From the NCBI RefSeq assembly GCF_004799685.1, contig NZ_CP031311.1:2783355-2847354 (forward strand): a DNA stretch of 64,000 bases, given 5' to 3'. Position numbers and translations under genes: made by a program. Source of the DNA: Halobellus limi (GTDB lineage Archaea; Halobacteriota; Halobacteria; Halobacteriales; Haloferacaceae). Below the pieces are notes generated by a model. It ran no database searches, had not been told where the DNA came from, and saw only the letters and a program-made list of their open reading frames with translations. This document shows, piece by piece, positions 27,494 through 35,002 of the stretch (positions are counted from its first letter, which is position 1; each line of letters begins with the position of its first letter).

Positions 27494-28687
27494 TCAGTCA
27501 CCGGCGAGGGACTCCTGGCTGGCGGCGCAGTTGTTCGGGCCGAGTTCGAGAGTGAACGCCTCCTCGTCGTCGACGGCGTTCTGTCCGAGGTTCGTCGCGA
27601 TGATCTCCTCGTAGTTCGCCGGCCGCGGCGGCATGTCCGAGAGGATCAACTCCACGAACTCCTCTTCCTCCATCGTCAGCGCGTCCATGTCCGCTTTCAG
27701 CTCGCCGATCGGCGCCGTGTACGTCCCGTCTTCGGCGGTCTCTGCCGCGTCGCTGAAGTGCGCGCCGCCGACGAGCGTCTCCTCGGGTAAGGAGAGCACG
27801 CGCTCTTGGAGGGACTCATAGAGCATCCGCGCGGCGTCGGGGGCGCCCTCGTCGCCCTCTTCGAGGTCCGGCCGGGCGACGCTCTCGACGAACAGGCCGT
27901 CGCCCGTCGCCAGCAGGCTCTCGTCCAGCAGGTACGACGTCATGCCCGTCGTGTGTCCGGGCGTGGCCACGGTCTCGACGGTCGCGTCGCCGACACTGAA
28001 CGTGTCGCCGTCTTCGGCGGTCGTGAGTTCGTCGGCGTAGGTGACGCCGCGGTCGACGGCCGCAGCGGGGATGACGCCCTCGACGCCTTCGGCGTCGAGA
28101 TTGCGCACGCCGGAGATGTGGTCGGCGTGGATGTGGGTGTCGAACGCGTAGGTGAGTTCGGCGTCTAACTCGGCAGCGTCGTCGAGGTAGCGGTCGGTGA
28201 ACGCTCGCAGGGGGTCGACGACGGCGGCCTCGCCGCCGTCGACCAAGAGGTAGCCGAGACAGCCCGAGGAGGGCCGCTGGTACTGATAGAGCGTGCCGGC
28301 ACCGTCGTAGTCGGTGACCTCGTAGCGCTCGTAGATTTCGGCCCAGCCGTTCATGCCGTTTTCGAGGTGGTCGACGTCGTAGCCGCGGGCTTTGAGGGCG
28401 CCGGCGACGAACTCGCTGGCGCCGCCCTTCGCACAGAGGACGGTGACCTCGCGGTCGGCGGGCACTTGCTCGAGGACGTCGTCGTCGATGTCGTCCTCCA
28501 GAAAGTGAAAGTACGGGAGGTTGATCGAGGTGACGTTGTCGCCGTCGATGTGCCACTCCTCGTAATCGGACTGCATCCGGGTGTCGAGGAGGGTGACGTC
28601 CTCGCCGGCGTCGATCTGCTCTTTCAGCGCTTCGGGGGAGACGGAGTCGACCTCCGCCTCGGGCGTCGGCAGGTCTTCGGGATTCAT
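27494..28687 (-). CDS. Rhodanese-metallo-beta-lactamase fusion (persulfide dioxygenase-like)
   Basis: 397-residue protein. The N-terminal rhodanese domain (about 12-120) has a cysteine at the active-site position (C85 in VLCAKGGASEF). The C-terminal metallo-beta-lactamase domain (about 130-330) has HIHADH (185-190), TPGHTTGM and LLATGDGLF, close to ETHE1-type persulfide dioxygenases that oxidise glutathione or other persulfides to sulfite. Domain order is rhodanese first, the reverse of the common PDO-rhodanese fusions. A C-terminal extension ends in PNNCAASQESLAGD. The start at MNPEDLP is supported by a TATA box 33-43 bp upstream. It is the first gene of the YeeE operon. Confidence 0.9.
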   Translation of the reverse strand: MNPEDLPTPEAEVDSVSPEALKEQIDAGEDVTLLDTRMQSDYEEWHIDGDNVTSINLPYFHFLEDDIDDDVLEQVPADREVTVLCAKGGASEFVAGALKARGYDVDHLENGMNGWAEIYERYEVTDYDGAGTLYQYQRPSSGCLGYLLVDGGEAAVVDPLRAFTDRYLDDAAELDAELTYAFDTHIHADHISGVRNLDAEGVEGVIPAAAVDRGVTYADELTTAEDGDTFSVGDATVETVATPGHTTGMTSYLLDESLLATGDGLFVESVARPDLEEGDEGAPDAARMLYESLQERVLSLPEETLVGGAHFSDAAETAEDGTYTAPIGELKADMDALTMEEEEFVELILSDMPPRPANYEEIIATNLGQNAVDDEEAFTLELGPNNCAASQESLAGD

Positions 28688-29001
28688 GTCGTGTACCCGT
28701 TCGTACTGGGTGAGCGCACAAAAATATTTGCATAGTAGTTCACTGATTGTACAATACAAGTTCGGTGAGTGCACCCGAGAAAATCGGCTCCGGGCGGATC
28801 TGTGAATTGCTACGAGACCCTCGTTGACGGAATCACCCCTCGTTGGTGAAGGTGACGGAAGGGGTGATAGCCGCGCTCGCGTGCGTTCGTTCGCGACTGT
28901 CCGACATAGTAGTTCGCTGTCTCCACAAGAATCGACATTCTTTTAATCACCGAACCAATATTGTGCGTTAGCTCCAATACGTAACACGGAGCAGATATCC
29001 C
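28688..29001. promoter_or_regulatory. Divergent control region of the sulfur-trafficking locus
   Basis: A 314-bp region between the minus-strand rhodanese-MBL operon and the plus-strand tusA operon. AAAATATTTG at 28721-28730 is the likely leftward TATA box; CTTTTAATC near 28934-28942 is the likely rightward one. A near-identical 15-mer CATAGTAGTTC(A/G)CTG occurs at 28731-28745 and 28905-28919. ATTGTACAAT at 28746-28755 is a perfect 10-bp palindrome. An inverted repeat with 9-bp arms (28832-28840 and 28860-28868) lies between. Together this looks like operator sites for a shared regulator (inference). Confidence 0.6.
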
Positions 29002-29247
29002 ATGAGTGTAGAATTCGACATTGCGGAGACGCTCGACGTGAAAGGCGCATCGTGCCCGATGCCGGTTGTCAAGACGAAATCCGCCATCGACGACCTCTCC
29101 GAGGGAGAGGTCCTCGAGGTTCTGGCGACCGACCCCGGAAGTATGAGCGACCTCGACGGCTGGGCGGCCGGTACAGACGGCGTCGAGATGCTCGACCAGG
29201 AGGAAGGCGACGAGGTGTACAAACACTACGTGCGCAAGACGGAGTGA
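29002..29247 (+). CDS. tusA: TusA-family sulfur carrier
   Basis: 81-residue sulfur-relay protein of the TusA/SirA fold. The sulfur-binding cysteine is C18 in the family motif SCPMPVVKTK, and the rest (LSEGEVLEVLATDPGSMSDLDGWA) fits the two-layer alpha/beta fold. It accepts persulfide sulfur from a rhodanese or DsrE partner. First gene of a three-gene operon with dsrE (5-bp gap) and the DrsH-like gene. Which final acceptor it serves (tRNA thiolation or sulfur oxidation) is not evident. Confidence 0.93.
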   Translation: MSVEFDIAETLDVKGASCPMPVVKTKSAIDDLSEGEVLEVLATDPGSMSDLDGWAAGTDGVEMLDQEEGDEVYKHYVRKTE

Positions 29248-29252
29248 CCACG

Positions 29253-29636
29253 ATGGACAAGATCGGAATAATCGTCGACAGCGACAGTCCGAAGAGCCTC
29301 GCGATGGCGATGAACCTCGGACACACCGCCCTCGCCTCCGACACCGAGGTGCTCGTCTACTTCACGTTCGACGGACTGACGCACCTGCTGGAGGGCGAGA
29401 AGGACGTCTCGGAGATCCAGGCGCTCCTCGACGAGGGGATGCCGAACCCCTACGACCTGCTCGACGCCTTCGTCGCCGACGGCGGCGACCTCGTCACGAC
29501 GGTCGCCTGCACGACGACGCTCGATATGCTCGCGTGGGACCAGGAGGCCATCGACGACTCGCTCACCACGAAGTTCGCGGGTGCAGCCACCTTCCTCGAG
29601 GCCGTCGAGGACGCGGATCAGGTGTTCAGCTTCTAA
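29253..29636 (+). CDS. DsrE-family sulfurtransferase
   Basis: 127-residue DsrE/DsrF-like protein: MDKIGIIVDSDSPKSLAMAM, LVYFTFDGLTHLL, and a cysteine in VTTVACTTTLDML at the position where DsrE-family proteins carry the sulfur-binding residue. Proteins of this family hand sulfur to TusA. The gene starts 5 bp after the tusA stop, and the next gene starts 2 bp after this one, so co-transcription is certain in practice. Confidence 0.88.
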   Translation: MDKIGIIVDSDSPKSLAMAMNLGHTALASDTEVLVYFTFDGLTHLLEGEKDVSEIQALLDEGMPNPYDLLDAFVADGGDLVTTVACTTTLDMLAWDQEAIDDSLTTKFAGAATFLEAVEDADQVFSF

Positions 29637-29638
29637 CG

Positions 29639-30235
29639 ATGAGCACGGACACACCAGACTCGACGGCCGGCGACGCGCCCGACGGCGACGCCGAGGAGGC
29701 CCCCTCGCGCGCGGAACTCGCCGCGCGCGTCGAGGAGCTCGAAGCACAGCTCTCGGAGGTCGCCGCCGACGAGGGGACGAAGAAGATGTCCATCGTCGCG
29801 ACGAAGGGGACCCTCGACATGGCGTATCCCCCGCTCATCCTCGCCAGCACGGCCGCCGCGTTCGGCTACGACGTGACGGTGTTCCACACGTTCTGGGGGC
29901 TCGACATCCTCCACGAGGAGCGCTCGAAGAACCTCAAGCTCAGTTCGGTCGGCAACCCCAACATGCCCGTCCCGAACGTCGTCGGCGCGCTCCCCGGGAT
30001 GGACCGCGTGACGACCTCGATGATGGAAAAGCGGATCGACGACAACGACACCGCGACCATCGAGGAACTCATCGAGACCTCCCTGGACATGGGCGTCGAG
30101 TTCCAGGCCTGCCAGATGACGATCGAGCTGATGGACTACGACGAGGACGACTTCTACGACGGCGTCACGACCGGCGTCGGCGCCGCGACGGCCATCCAGG
30201 ACATGGCCGACGCCGACATCCAGCTCCTCGTTTGA
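29639..30235 (+). CDS. DsrE/DrsH-like (peroxiredoxin-type) protein
   Basis: 198-residue protein. After an acidic N-terminus with a short coiled coil (RAELAARVEELEAQLSEV), residues about 45-198 match the DsrE/DsrF/DrsH-like family: KKMSIVATKGTLDMAYPPL, FHTFWGLDIL, GNPNMPVPNVVGALPGMD, and a conserved cysteine in EFQACQMTIELM. Third gene of the tusA-dsrE operon. Its usual neighbours elsewhere are TusA, rhodaneses and YeeE, as here, which supports a role in cytoplasmic persulfide handling. Confidence 0.88.
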   Translation: MSTDTPDSTAGDAPDGDAEEAPSRAELAARVEELEAQLSEVAADEGTKKMSIVATKGTLDMAYPPLILASTAAAFGYDVTVFHTFWGLDILHEERSKNLKLSSVGNPNMPVPNVVGALPGMDRVTTSMMEKRIDDNDTATIEELIETSLDMGVEFQACQMTIELMDYDEDDFYDGVTTGVGAATAIQDMADADIQLLV

Positions 30236-30344
30236 GCCGGAATCGCTGACGCGGAGAGACTTTTCGCTCCGGTGGGCGAAAACCGCGGCAGATCGCAGCT
30301 ATCGAACCGCCAGGCTTCTTGCGTGCGGCGACGCACGTCGACGT

Positions 30345-31043
30345 ATGCAGTCGTGGAGCGCGCTCTTCGAGCGGGCGGCCGAGTACGACGTCGACGAGAC
30401 CGCGGTCCGTGAGACGCTCGACGCGGTCAGGGCGTCCGCCGAGCGCGACGGAGACGGATCGGAGTCGACGGCGCCGACGGGCAGCGGAGACGGATCGGAC
30501 TCGACGGGGTGGGCGGGCGACGAGGCGAACACGGCCGGTGGGGCGGACGCGGCCGGTGCGGAGACGTCGTCGCCCGCCGAGTCCAGCCCCGCGCGGGTCG
30601 TCGCCGACGCCGACGTGCTCGCCGCGGACCTGTTCTGTGACGGCGACGCGCGGCGCGCGCTCGATCACCTCAGGAGACACTCCTGGACGACGCTCGTCGC
30701 GAGCGGTCCCCTCGTCGACGACGCCGAGACCGCCGTCGCCGAACTCGCCGACGCGGACCTCGCGAGCGCGTGGCGCGAGCGGGTCTCGCAGTGGTGCGAG
30801 TTCGTCGCGCACCCGAGCGGCGATCATCCGGCGCTCGCGACCGCCTACCGCGGCGGCGCGATGCATCTGCTCTCCTACGACGAACGCCTGCTCTCGGCGA
30901 AGGCGGGAGCGACCCTCGGCAGCCGGCTCTCCGTGAGCGCCCGGCGTCCGGGCGCGTTCGCGACGCTCTTCGACCCCGAGAGCCTATACCGGGAAGTCAC
31001 GGACGGGGAGTATCCGGGGCCGGATCGGGATCCGCGCGAGTAG
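30345..31043 (+). CDS. Haloarchaeal protein, possibly PIN-like
   Basis: 232-residue protein I cannot name with certainty. An N-terminal helix pair (about 1-30) leads to a Gly/Ser/Asp low-complexity linker (about 32-82). Then comes a domain starting ARVVADADVLAADLF, with spaced acidic residues, and ending LLSYDERLLSAKAGATL. The strand-Asp start and the SYDERL segment resemble PIN-type folds (DUF7384-like proteins of haloarchaea look similar to me). Nuclease activity is not demonstrated. Located between the sulfur operon and a stand-alone rhodanese. Confidence 0.65.
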   Translation: MQSWSALFERAAEYDVDETAVRETLDAVRASAERDGDGSESTAPTGSGDGSDSTGWAGDEANTAGGADAAGAETSSPAESSPARVVADADVLAADLFCDGDARRALDHLRRHSWTTLVASGPLVDDAETAVAELADADLASAWRERVSQWCEFVAHPSGDHPALATAYRGGAMHLLSYDERLLSAKAGATLGSRLSVSARRPGAFATLFDPESLYREVTDGEYPGPDRDPRE

Positions 31044-31144
31044 ACCGAGAACGGGCCAGCGCGGCGGGAGGGGACCGCAACCGATGCGACCGCGGAGCGA
31101 CCGCGGACCGAAGCGCGTTTCCACGACGCGACGAAGGCACGGTT

Positions 31145-31540
31145 ATGGTGACCGAAACGACGCCCGAGGAGCTGAAGTCGCGCCTCCACGACGGGGACGT
31201 CGCAGTCGTCGACATCCGGGACCCCTCGTCGTACGCGGCCGGACACATCGAGGGCGCGGTGAACGTGCCGCCGAACCGCCTGTCGCCGGCGGCGCTCGAC
31301 GCGCCCTGGGCGGCGGCCGAGGAGGTCGTCGTCTCCTGTTACGTCGGGAAGAGTTCGAAGCGGGTGGCGGCGGTCCTCTCGGAGCGTCTCGACGCCGACG
31401 TGTCGAGCCTCCGCGGCGGGTTCGACGCCTGGGACGGCCCCGTCGCCGACGGACACGGAGACGACGGAGGGCCCTCCTCGGAGGGTCCAGGCGGCGTCGG
31501 CGACGAGGCCACGTCCGGACACACGGACGCGCCGTTCTGA
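31145..31540 (+). CDS. Single-domain rhodanese sulfurtransferase
   Basis: 131-residue protein with one rhodanese domain (about 3-105): VVDIRDPSSYAAGHIEGAVN, active-site loop with C65 in SCYVGKSS, and LRGGFDAWDG. It transfers sulfane sulfur to cyanide in vitro or to thiol acceptors in the cell. The C-terminal 25 residues are a Gly/Asp-rich tail. Its closeness to the tusA-dsrE operon makes it a candidate sulfur donor. Its separate start and the 101-bp gap upstream suggest its own promoter. Confidence 0.88.
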   Translation: MVTETTPEELKSRLHDGDVAVVDIRDPSSYAAGHIEGAVNVPPNRLSPAALDAPWAAAEEVVVSCYVGKSSKRVAAVLSERLDADVSSLRGGFDAWDGPVADGHGDDGGPSSEGPGGVGDEATSGHTDAPF

Positions 31541-31572
31541 TACGCCACGCGCTGACGTCCGACAGTGTGAAC

Positions 31573-31654
31573 ATAGTAGCGTTTGCAACTCATTGCTCAT
31601 CCGATTGCACGCTGTCGTGCGATCGAGTGAGTGAAGGCTTGCAAGCGCTACTAT
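31573..31654. repeat. 82-bp imperfect palindrome
   Basis: Two 39-bp arms around a 4-bp centre. The outer 16 bp of each arm pair with a single mismatch (ATAGTAGCGTTTGCAA against its complement at 31639-31654), and the inner 11 bp next to the loop pair with one mismatch and G-T wobbles; the middle is poorly paired. It lies after the rhodanese gene and before the convergent zinc-protein gene. It could be a hairpin terminator or the remnant of an IS200/IS605- or MITE-type element; no transposase is present. Confidence 0.7.
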
Positions 31655-31687
31655 ACCGGCCGACAATCGGGTGAAGGGATCCGACGC

Positions 31688-31798
31688 CTAGCCCTGCCAC
31701 CTGAGCCCGCAGTTCTGACACACGTTCGGCCCGTCGGCCTCGGATTCGATGTCTGTGGAGCGGCACTTCGGACACTCGGTTTCGGCTTCGGCTGCCAT
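31688..31798 (-). CDS. 36-residue zinc-ribbon protein
   Basis: A very small gene with ATG at 31798 and TAG at 31688. The protein starts MAAEAETECPKC, continues RSTDIESEADGPNV, and ends CQNCGLRWQG. Two CPxC/CxxCG knuckles 18 residues apart form a complete zinc ribbon. Tiny CPxCG-type zinc proteins are common in haloarchaea and mostly uncharacterised. It is not S27ae, which is longer and more basic. An AT-rich patch (CCTAAAAAAGCG near 31821) about 25 bp upstream may be the promoter. Confidence 0.8.
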   Translation of the reverse strand: MAAEAETECPKCRSTDIESEADGPNVCQNCGLRWQG

Positions 31799-31966
31799 AC
31801 GCGGCCAGTCGTGAATCGATCCTAAAAAAGCGTGAGGGTCGTTCTCGCGTTCTTGAATCGACGCGAACAGTCATAGGCACAGTCGAGCGATCTCTCCGGG
31901 GCGATCGCTACGGGGTCGAAGAAACGCGAGAACGTGATCCGCGGGGGTTCGTCGGTGCCGTTCCGG

Positions 31967-32557
31967 TTACTTGCCGCGGCGTCGGTCCGAGGAGATGCTC
32001 GGACGGGTGTGCTCGGCGCCCTTCCCGCGGTTCTGGAGACCGCGGTTGGAACGACCGGCGTTGGTCAGACCGCGGAAGGCGCGGCCCTTGTGGTCGTCGC
32101 TGCAGATCCAGTTGAGGTCGTCGTCGCTCTGGATCGCGCCGTGCTCGGGATCGACGAGGATCACTTCGTGCCACTTCTGGGAGCCGTCTTCGCCGACCCA
32201 GTAGGAGGCCAGGGTGCGGAGGTTCGGGTACTTCCGCGCGGCGCGCTCCTCGGCGATGCGCTGGATGCTCTTGCGGCGGCCGATCCGGTTGACGCCCTGG
32301 CGCTTGCTGCGCCGGCCCGCCTTGAACCGCTGCTTGCGGGCGTTGCCCTTGCGGACGGAGACGCGGGCCACGACGATGCCCTGCTTGGCCTTGTAGCCGA
32401 GTTCGCGGGCCTTGTCGAGGCGCGTCGGTCGGTCGACGCGGACGATGGCGCCCTGGTCGCGCCACTCCTGTTTTCGCTGCCACTGCAGCTCGGCGAGCTT
32501 GCCGTCGCCGGGCTGTTTCCACGCTTCCTTGATGTGAGAGTAGAAGCTTCGTGCCAT
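31967..32557 (-). CDS. rpl15e: 50S ribosomal protein L15e
   Basis: 196-residue large-subunit protein of the archaeal/eukaryotic L15e family: MARSFYSHIKEAWKQP, VRVDRPTRLDKARELGYKAK, RRSKRQGVNRIGRRKSIQRI, KYPNLRTLASYWVGEDG and a C-terminal Arg/Gly-rich tail GLQNRGKGAEHTRPS. Length and sequence are typical. It is a single gene divergent from the EMC6-like/abce1 pair across 252 bp. Confidence 0.97.
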   Translation of the reverse strand: MARSFYSHIKEAWKQPGDGKLAELQWQRKQEWRDQGAIVRVDRPTRLDKARELGYKAKQGIVVARVSVRKGNARKQRFKAGRRSKRQGVNRIGRRKSIQRIAEERAARKYPNLRTLASYWVGEDGSQKWHEVILVDPEHGAIQSDDDLNWICSDDHKGRAFRGLTNAGRSNRGLQNRGKGAEHTRPSISSDRRRGK

Positions 32558-32809
32558 TGGTTTCACCACGGGCGCTTTCGATTCGGGCGGCGTTCGACGC
32601 CGACCCACATTTCGTCCCGATTCCTCGGGTGCCCGCTGGCGTCCCGTTCGACCAGCGAGTTGCCTGCACTTCCCTCGTGGCGTTCTTAACGACTTCGAAT
32701 GCCGTCGACGGTGGGCGCCGGGAGAGCTTTCCCCCCCGGATCCGTCCGGGTCGCTCCGAGGCGGCGCGGGAACGAACGGCTTTTGACGCCGGGTATCGGA
32801 GGCGTACGT

Positions 32810-33124
32810 ATGGCTACGGAAACGCAGAGCGGACTCTCCGATCACCTTCGGGGCGTCACGGTCACCACGCTCGCCTGCCTCGCCGGCGTCGTCGCCGCGC
32901 TGGTGTCGGCCAGGTTCGTCGGGACCAGCGTCGCCGCGGCGGCCAGCCAGCAGTCGCTGCTCTACGTCGTGGCGTTCGTGCTCGCCCAGTTCCCGATCCT
33001 TCGCGTCGTCGGGATCGACATCTCCGAGTTCGGCGCGAAAGACTACCTCTACGTGGCGTTCATGACGTTCACGCTGTGGTTCATCACGTTCGGCGTGCTC
33101 CTGACCGAAGGGGTCGCGCTGTAG
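32810..33124 (+). CDS. EMC6-like membrane protein upstream of abce1
   Basis: 104-residue protein with three membrane helices (about 15-35, 48-64, 77-97) and the conserved loop DISEFGAKDYLYVAFMTF. This haloarchaeal family, described as EMC6-like, regularly precedes abce1. The ATG at 32810 is chosen because the upstream frame is Arg/Pro-rich with no support. It ends 3 bp before the abce1 start codon, so the two are one operon. Distant similarity to the eukaryotic ER membrane complex subunit 6 suggests a link to membrane-protein insertion, which is inference. Confidence 0.85.
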   Translation: MATETQSGLSDHLRGVTVTTLACLAGVVAALVSARFVGTSVAAAASQQSLLYVVAFVLAQFPILRVVGIDISEFGAKDYLYVAFMTFTLWFITFGVLLTEGVAL

Positions 33125-33127
33125 ACG

Positions 33128-34957
33128 ATGGCGGACGACAGCATCGCGGTCGTGGATCTGGACCGGTGTCAGCCCGACCGCTGCAGTTACGAGTGCGCGA
33201 GCTACTGTCCGCCGAACCGAACCGGAAAGGAGTGCATCGTCACCCGCGGGGAGTACTACGAGGAGGACGAGCCCTTCGACGGCGACCCCGACCAGGTCCG
33301 GATCTCCGAGGAGGTCTGTCTCGGCGAGTCCTGCGGGATCTGCGTCGAGAAGTGCCCCTTCGACGCGATCGAGATCATCAACCTCCCGACGGAACTCGAA
33401 GACGACCCGGTCCACCGCTACGGCGAGAACGCCTTCGCGCTCTACGGGCTCCCGGTCCCCGAATCCGGGAAGGTGACGGGGATTCTCGGGCCGAACGGGA
33501 TCGGGAAGACGACCGCCGTCCGCGCGCTGGCCGGCGAGATCACGCCGAACCTCGGCACGTACGACGAAGAGCCCTCCTGGGAGGCCGTCCTCGACCGCTT
33601 CCGCGGGACCGAGTTACAGACGTACATCGAGCGGGTTCAGGCGGGCGACGTCACCATCGCGCGCAAGCCCCAGTACGTCGATCAGCTCCCCAAGCAGTTC
33701 GACGGCACGACGATCGAACTGCTGGAGTCGACCGACGAGCGCGGCGCGCTCGACGACTACATCGATCGGCTGGGCATCCGTCCGGTCGTCGATCAGCCGC
33801 TCGACACGCTCTCGGGCGGCGAACTCCAGCGGGTCGCGCTCGCGGCCACGCTCGCCCGCGACCGCGACTTCTACTTCCTCGACGAGATCTCTCCGTACCT
33901 GGACATCGGCCAGCGCGTCACGGCGGCGCGGCTGATCCGCGAACTCGCCGAGGAGGAGGACCGCGCGGTGCTCGCGGTCGAACACGACCTCGCCATCCTC
34001 GATCTGCTGGCCGACACGCTGCACGTCGCCTACGGTGAACCCGGCGCGTTCGGCGTGATCACCGACCCGAAATCGGTCAGGAACGGCATCAACGAGTACC
34101 TCACGGGCTATCTCTCCAACGAGAACATGCGGATCCGCCCCGAGGAGATCGAGTTCCACGAGCACGCCCCGCGTGAGACCTCGAAGGCGACGCCGCTCGT
34201 GGAGTACCCCGAACTCTCGAAGTCCTACGGCGAGGGCGAGTTCTCCCTCGACGTCGAGAGCGGCACGATCTACGAGTCGGAGGTGCTGGGCGTCGTCGGC
34301 CCCAACGGGATCGGGAAGTCCACCCTCGCGAAACTGTTCACGGGCGCGCTCGAACCCGACGAGGGCGACCTCGACTTCCGACTGGACATCTCGTATAAGC
34401 CTCAGTACATCGAGATCGACCAGCCGATGCGCGTCGACGCGTTCCTCTCTTCCATTACGGACGACTTCGGTACCTCCTACTGGAAGACGGAGGTGGCGAA
34501 CCCGCTCCAGTTGGAGCGGATCATGGAGCGGAACCTCGACGACCTCTCCGGCGGCGAGCGCCAGCGCGTCGCCATCGCGGCGTGTCTCTCCGAGGACGCC
34601 GACCTCTACGTGATGGACGAGCCCTCGGCCCACCTGGACGTCGAACAGCGCGTGCAGGCGACGAGCGCGATCCGTAGATACGCGGAGAACCACGACGAGA
34701 CGGTGCTCGTGATCGATCACGACATCTACATGATCGACCTGCTTGCGGACCGCCTGATGGTGTTCGACGGCGAGCCCTCCGAGTACGGCCACGCCGCGAC
34801 GCCCCAGGAGATGCGCGCGGGGATGAACGACTTCCTCTCGGACCTCGACATCACGTTCCGACGCGACGAGCGGACCCGACGCCCCCGGATCAACAAGCCG
34901 GAGTCCCAACTCGACCGGAAGCAGAAGAAGCAGGGCGAGTACTACTACGCGCCCTGA
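33128..34957 (+). CDS. abce1: Ribosome recycling ATPase ABCE1 (Rli1)
   Basis: 609-residue twin-ATPase that splits ribosomes after termination. Two N-terminal 4Fe-4S clusters have intact ligands: C14, C19, C23, C27 and C64, C69, C72, C76. ABC domain 1 has Walker A GPNGIGKTT (121-129) and signature LSGGELQR. ABC domain 2 has GPNGIGKST, signature LSGGERQR and VMDEPSAHLDVEQR. The C-terminus ends with the family's RRPRINKPESQLDRKQKKQG. All catalytic parts are present and the length is typical. Confidence 0.98.
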   Translation: MADDSIAVVDLDRCQPDRCSYECASYCPPNRTGKECIVTRGEYYEEDEPFDGDPDQVRISEEVCLGESCGICVEKCPFDAIEIINLPTELEDDPVHRYGENAFALYGLPVPESGKVTGILGPNGIGKTTAVRALAGEITPNLGTYDEEPSWEAVLDRFRGTELQTYIERVQAGDVTIARKPQYVDQLPKQFDGTTIELLESTDERGALDDYIDRLGIRPVVDQPLDTLSGGELQRVALAATLARDRDFYFLDEISPYLDIGQRVTAARLIRELAEEEDRAVLAVEHDLAILDLLADTLHVAYGEPGAFGVITDPKSVRNGINEYLTGYLSNENMRIRPEEIEFHEHAPRETSKATPLVEYPELSKSYGEGEFSLDVESGTIYESEVLGVVGPNGIGKSTLAKLFTGALEPDEGDLDFRLDISYKPQYIEIDQPMRVDAFLSSITDDFGTSYWKTEVANPLQLERIMERNLDDLSGGERQRVAIAACLSEDADLYVMDEPSAHLDVEQRVQATSAIRRYAENHDETVLVIDHDIYMIDLLADRLMVFDGEPSEYGHAATPQEMRAGMNDFLSDLDITFRRDERTRRPRINKPESQLDRKQKKQGEYYYAP

Positions 34958-35002
34958 GCGGGCTTCTCGCCGTTCTCGCCGTTCTGTACGCCGAAAGCGG
35001 AC

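Noticed and set aside
31688-31798. The 36-residue zinc protein as the missing S27ae
   Set aside because: It is too short and acidic and lacks the S27ae N-terminal segment; only the zinc ribbon is shared in kind.
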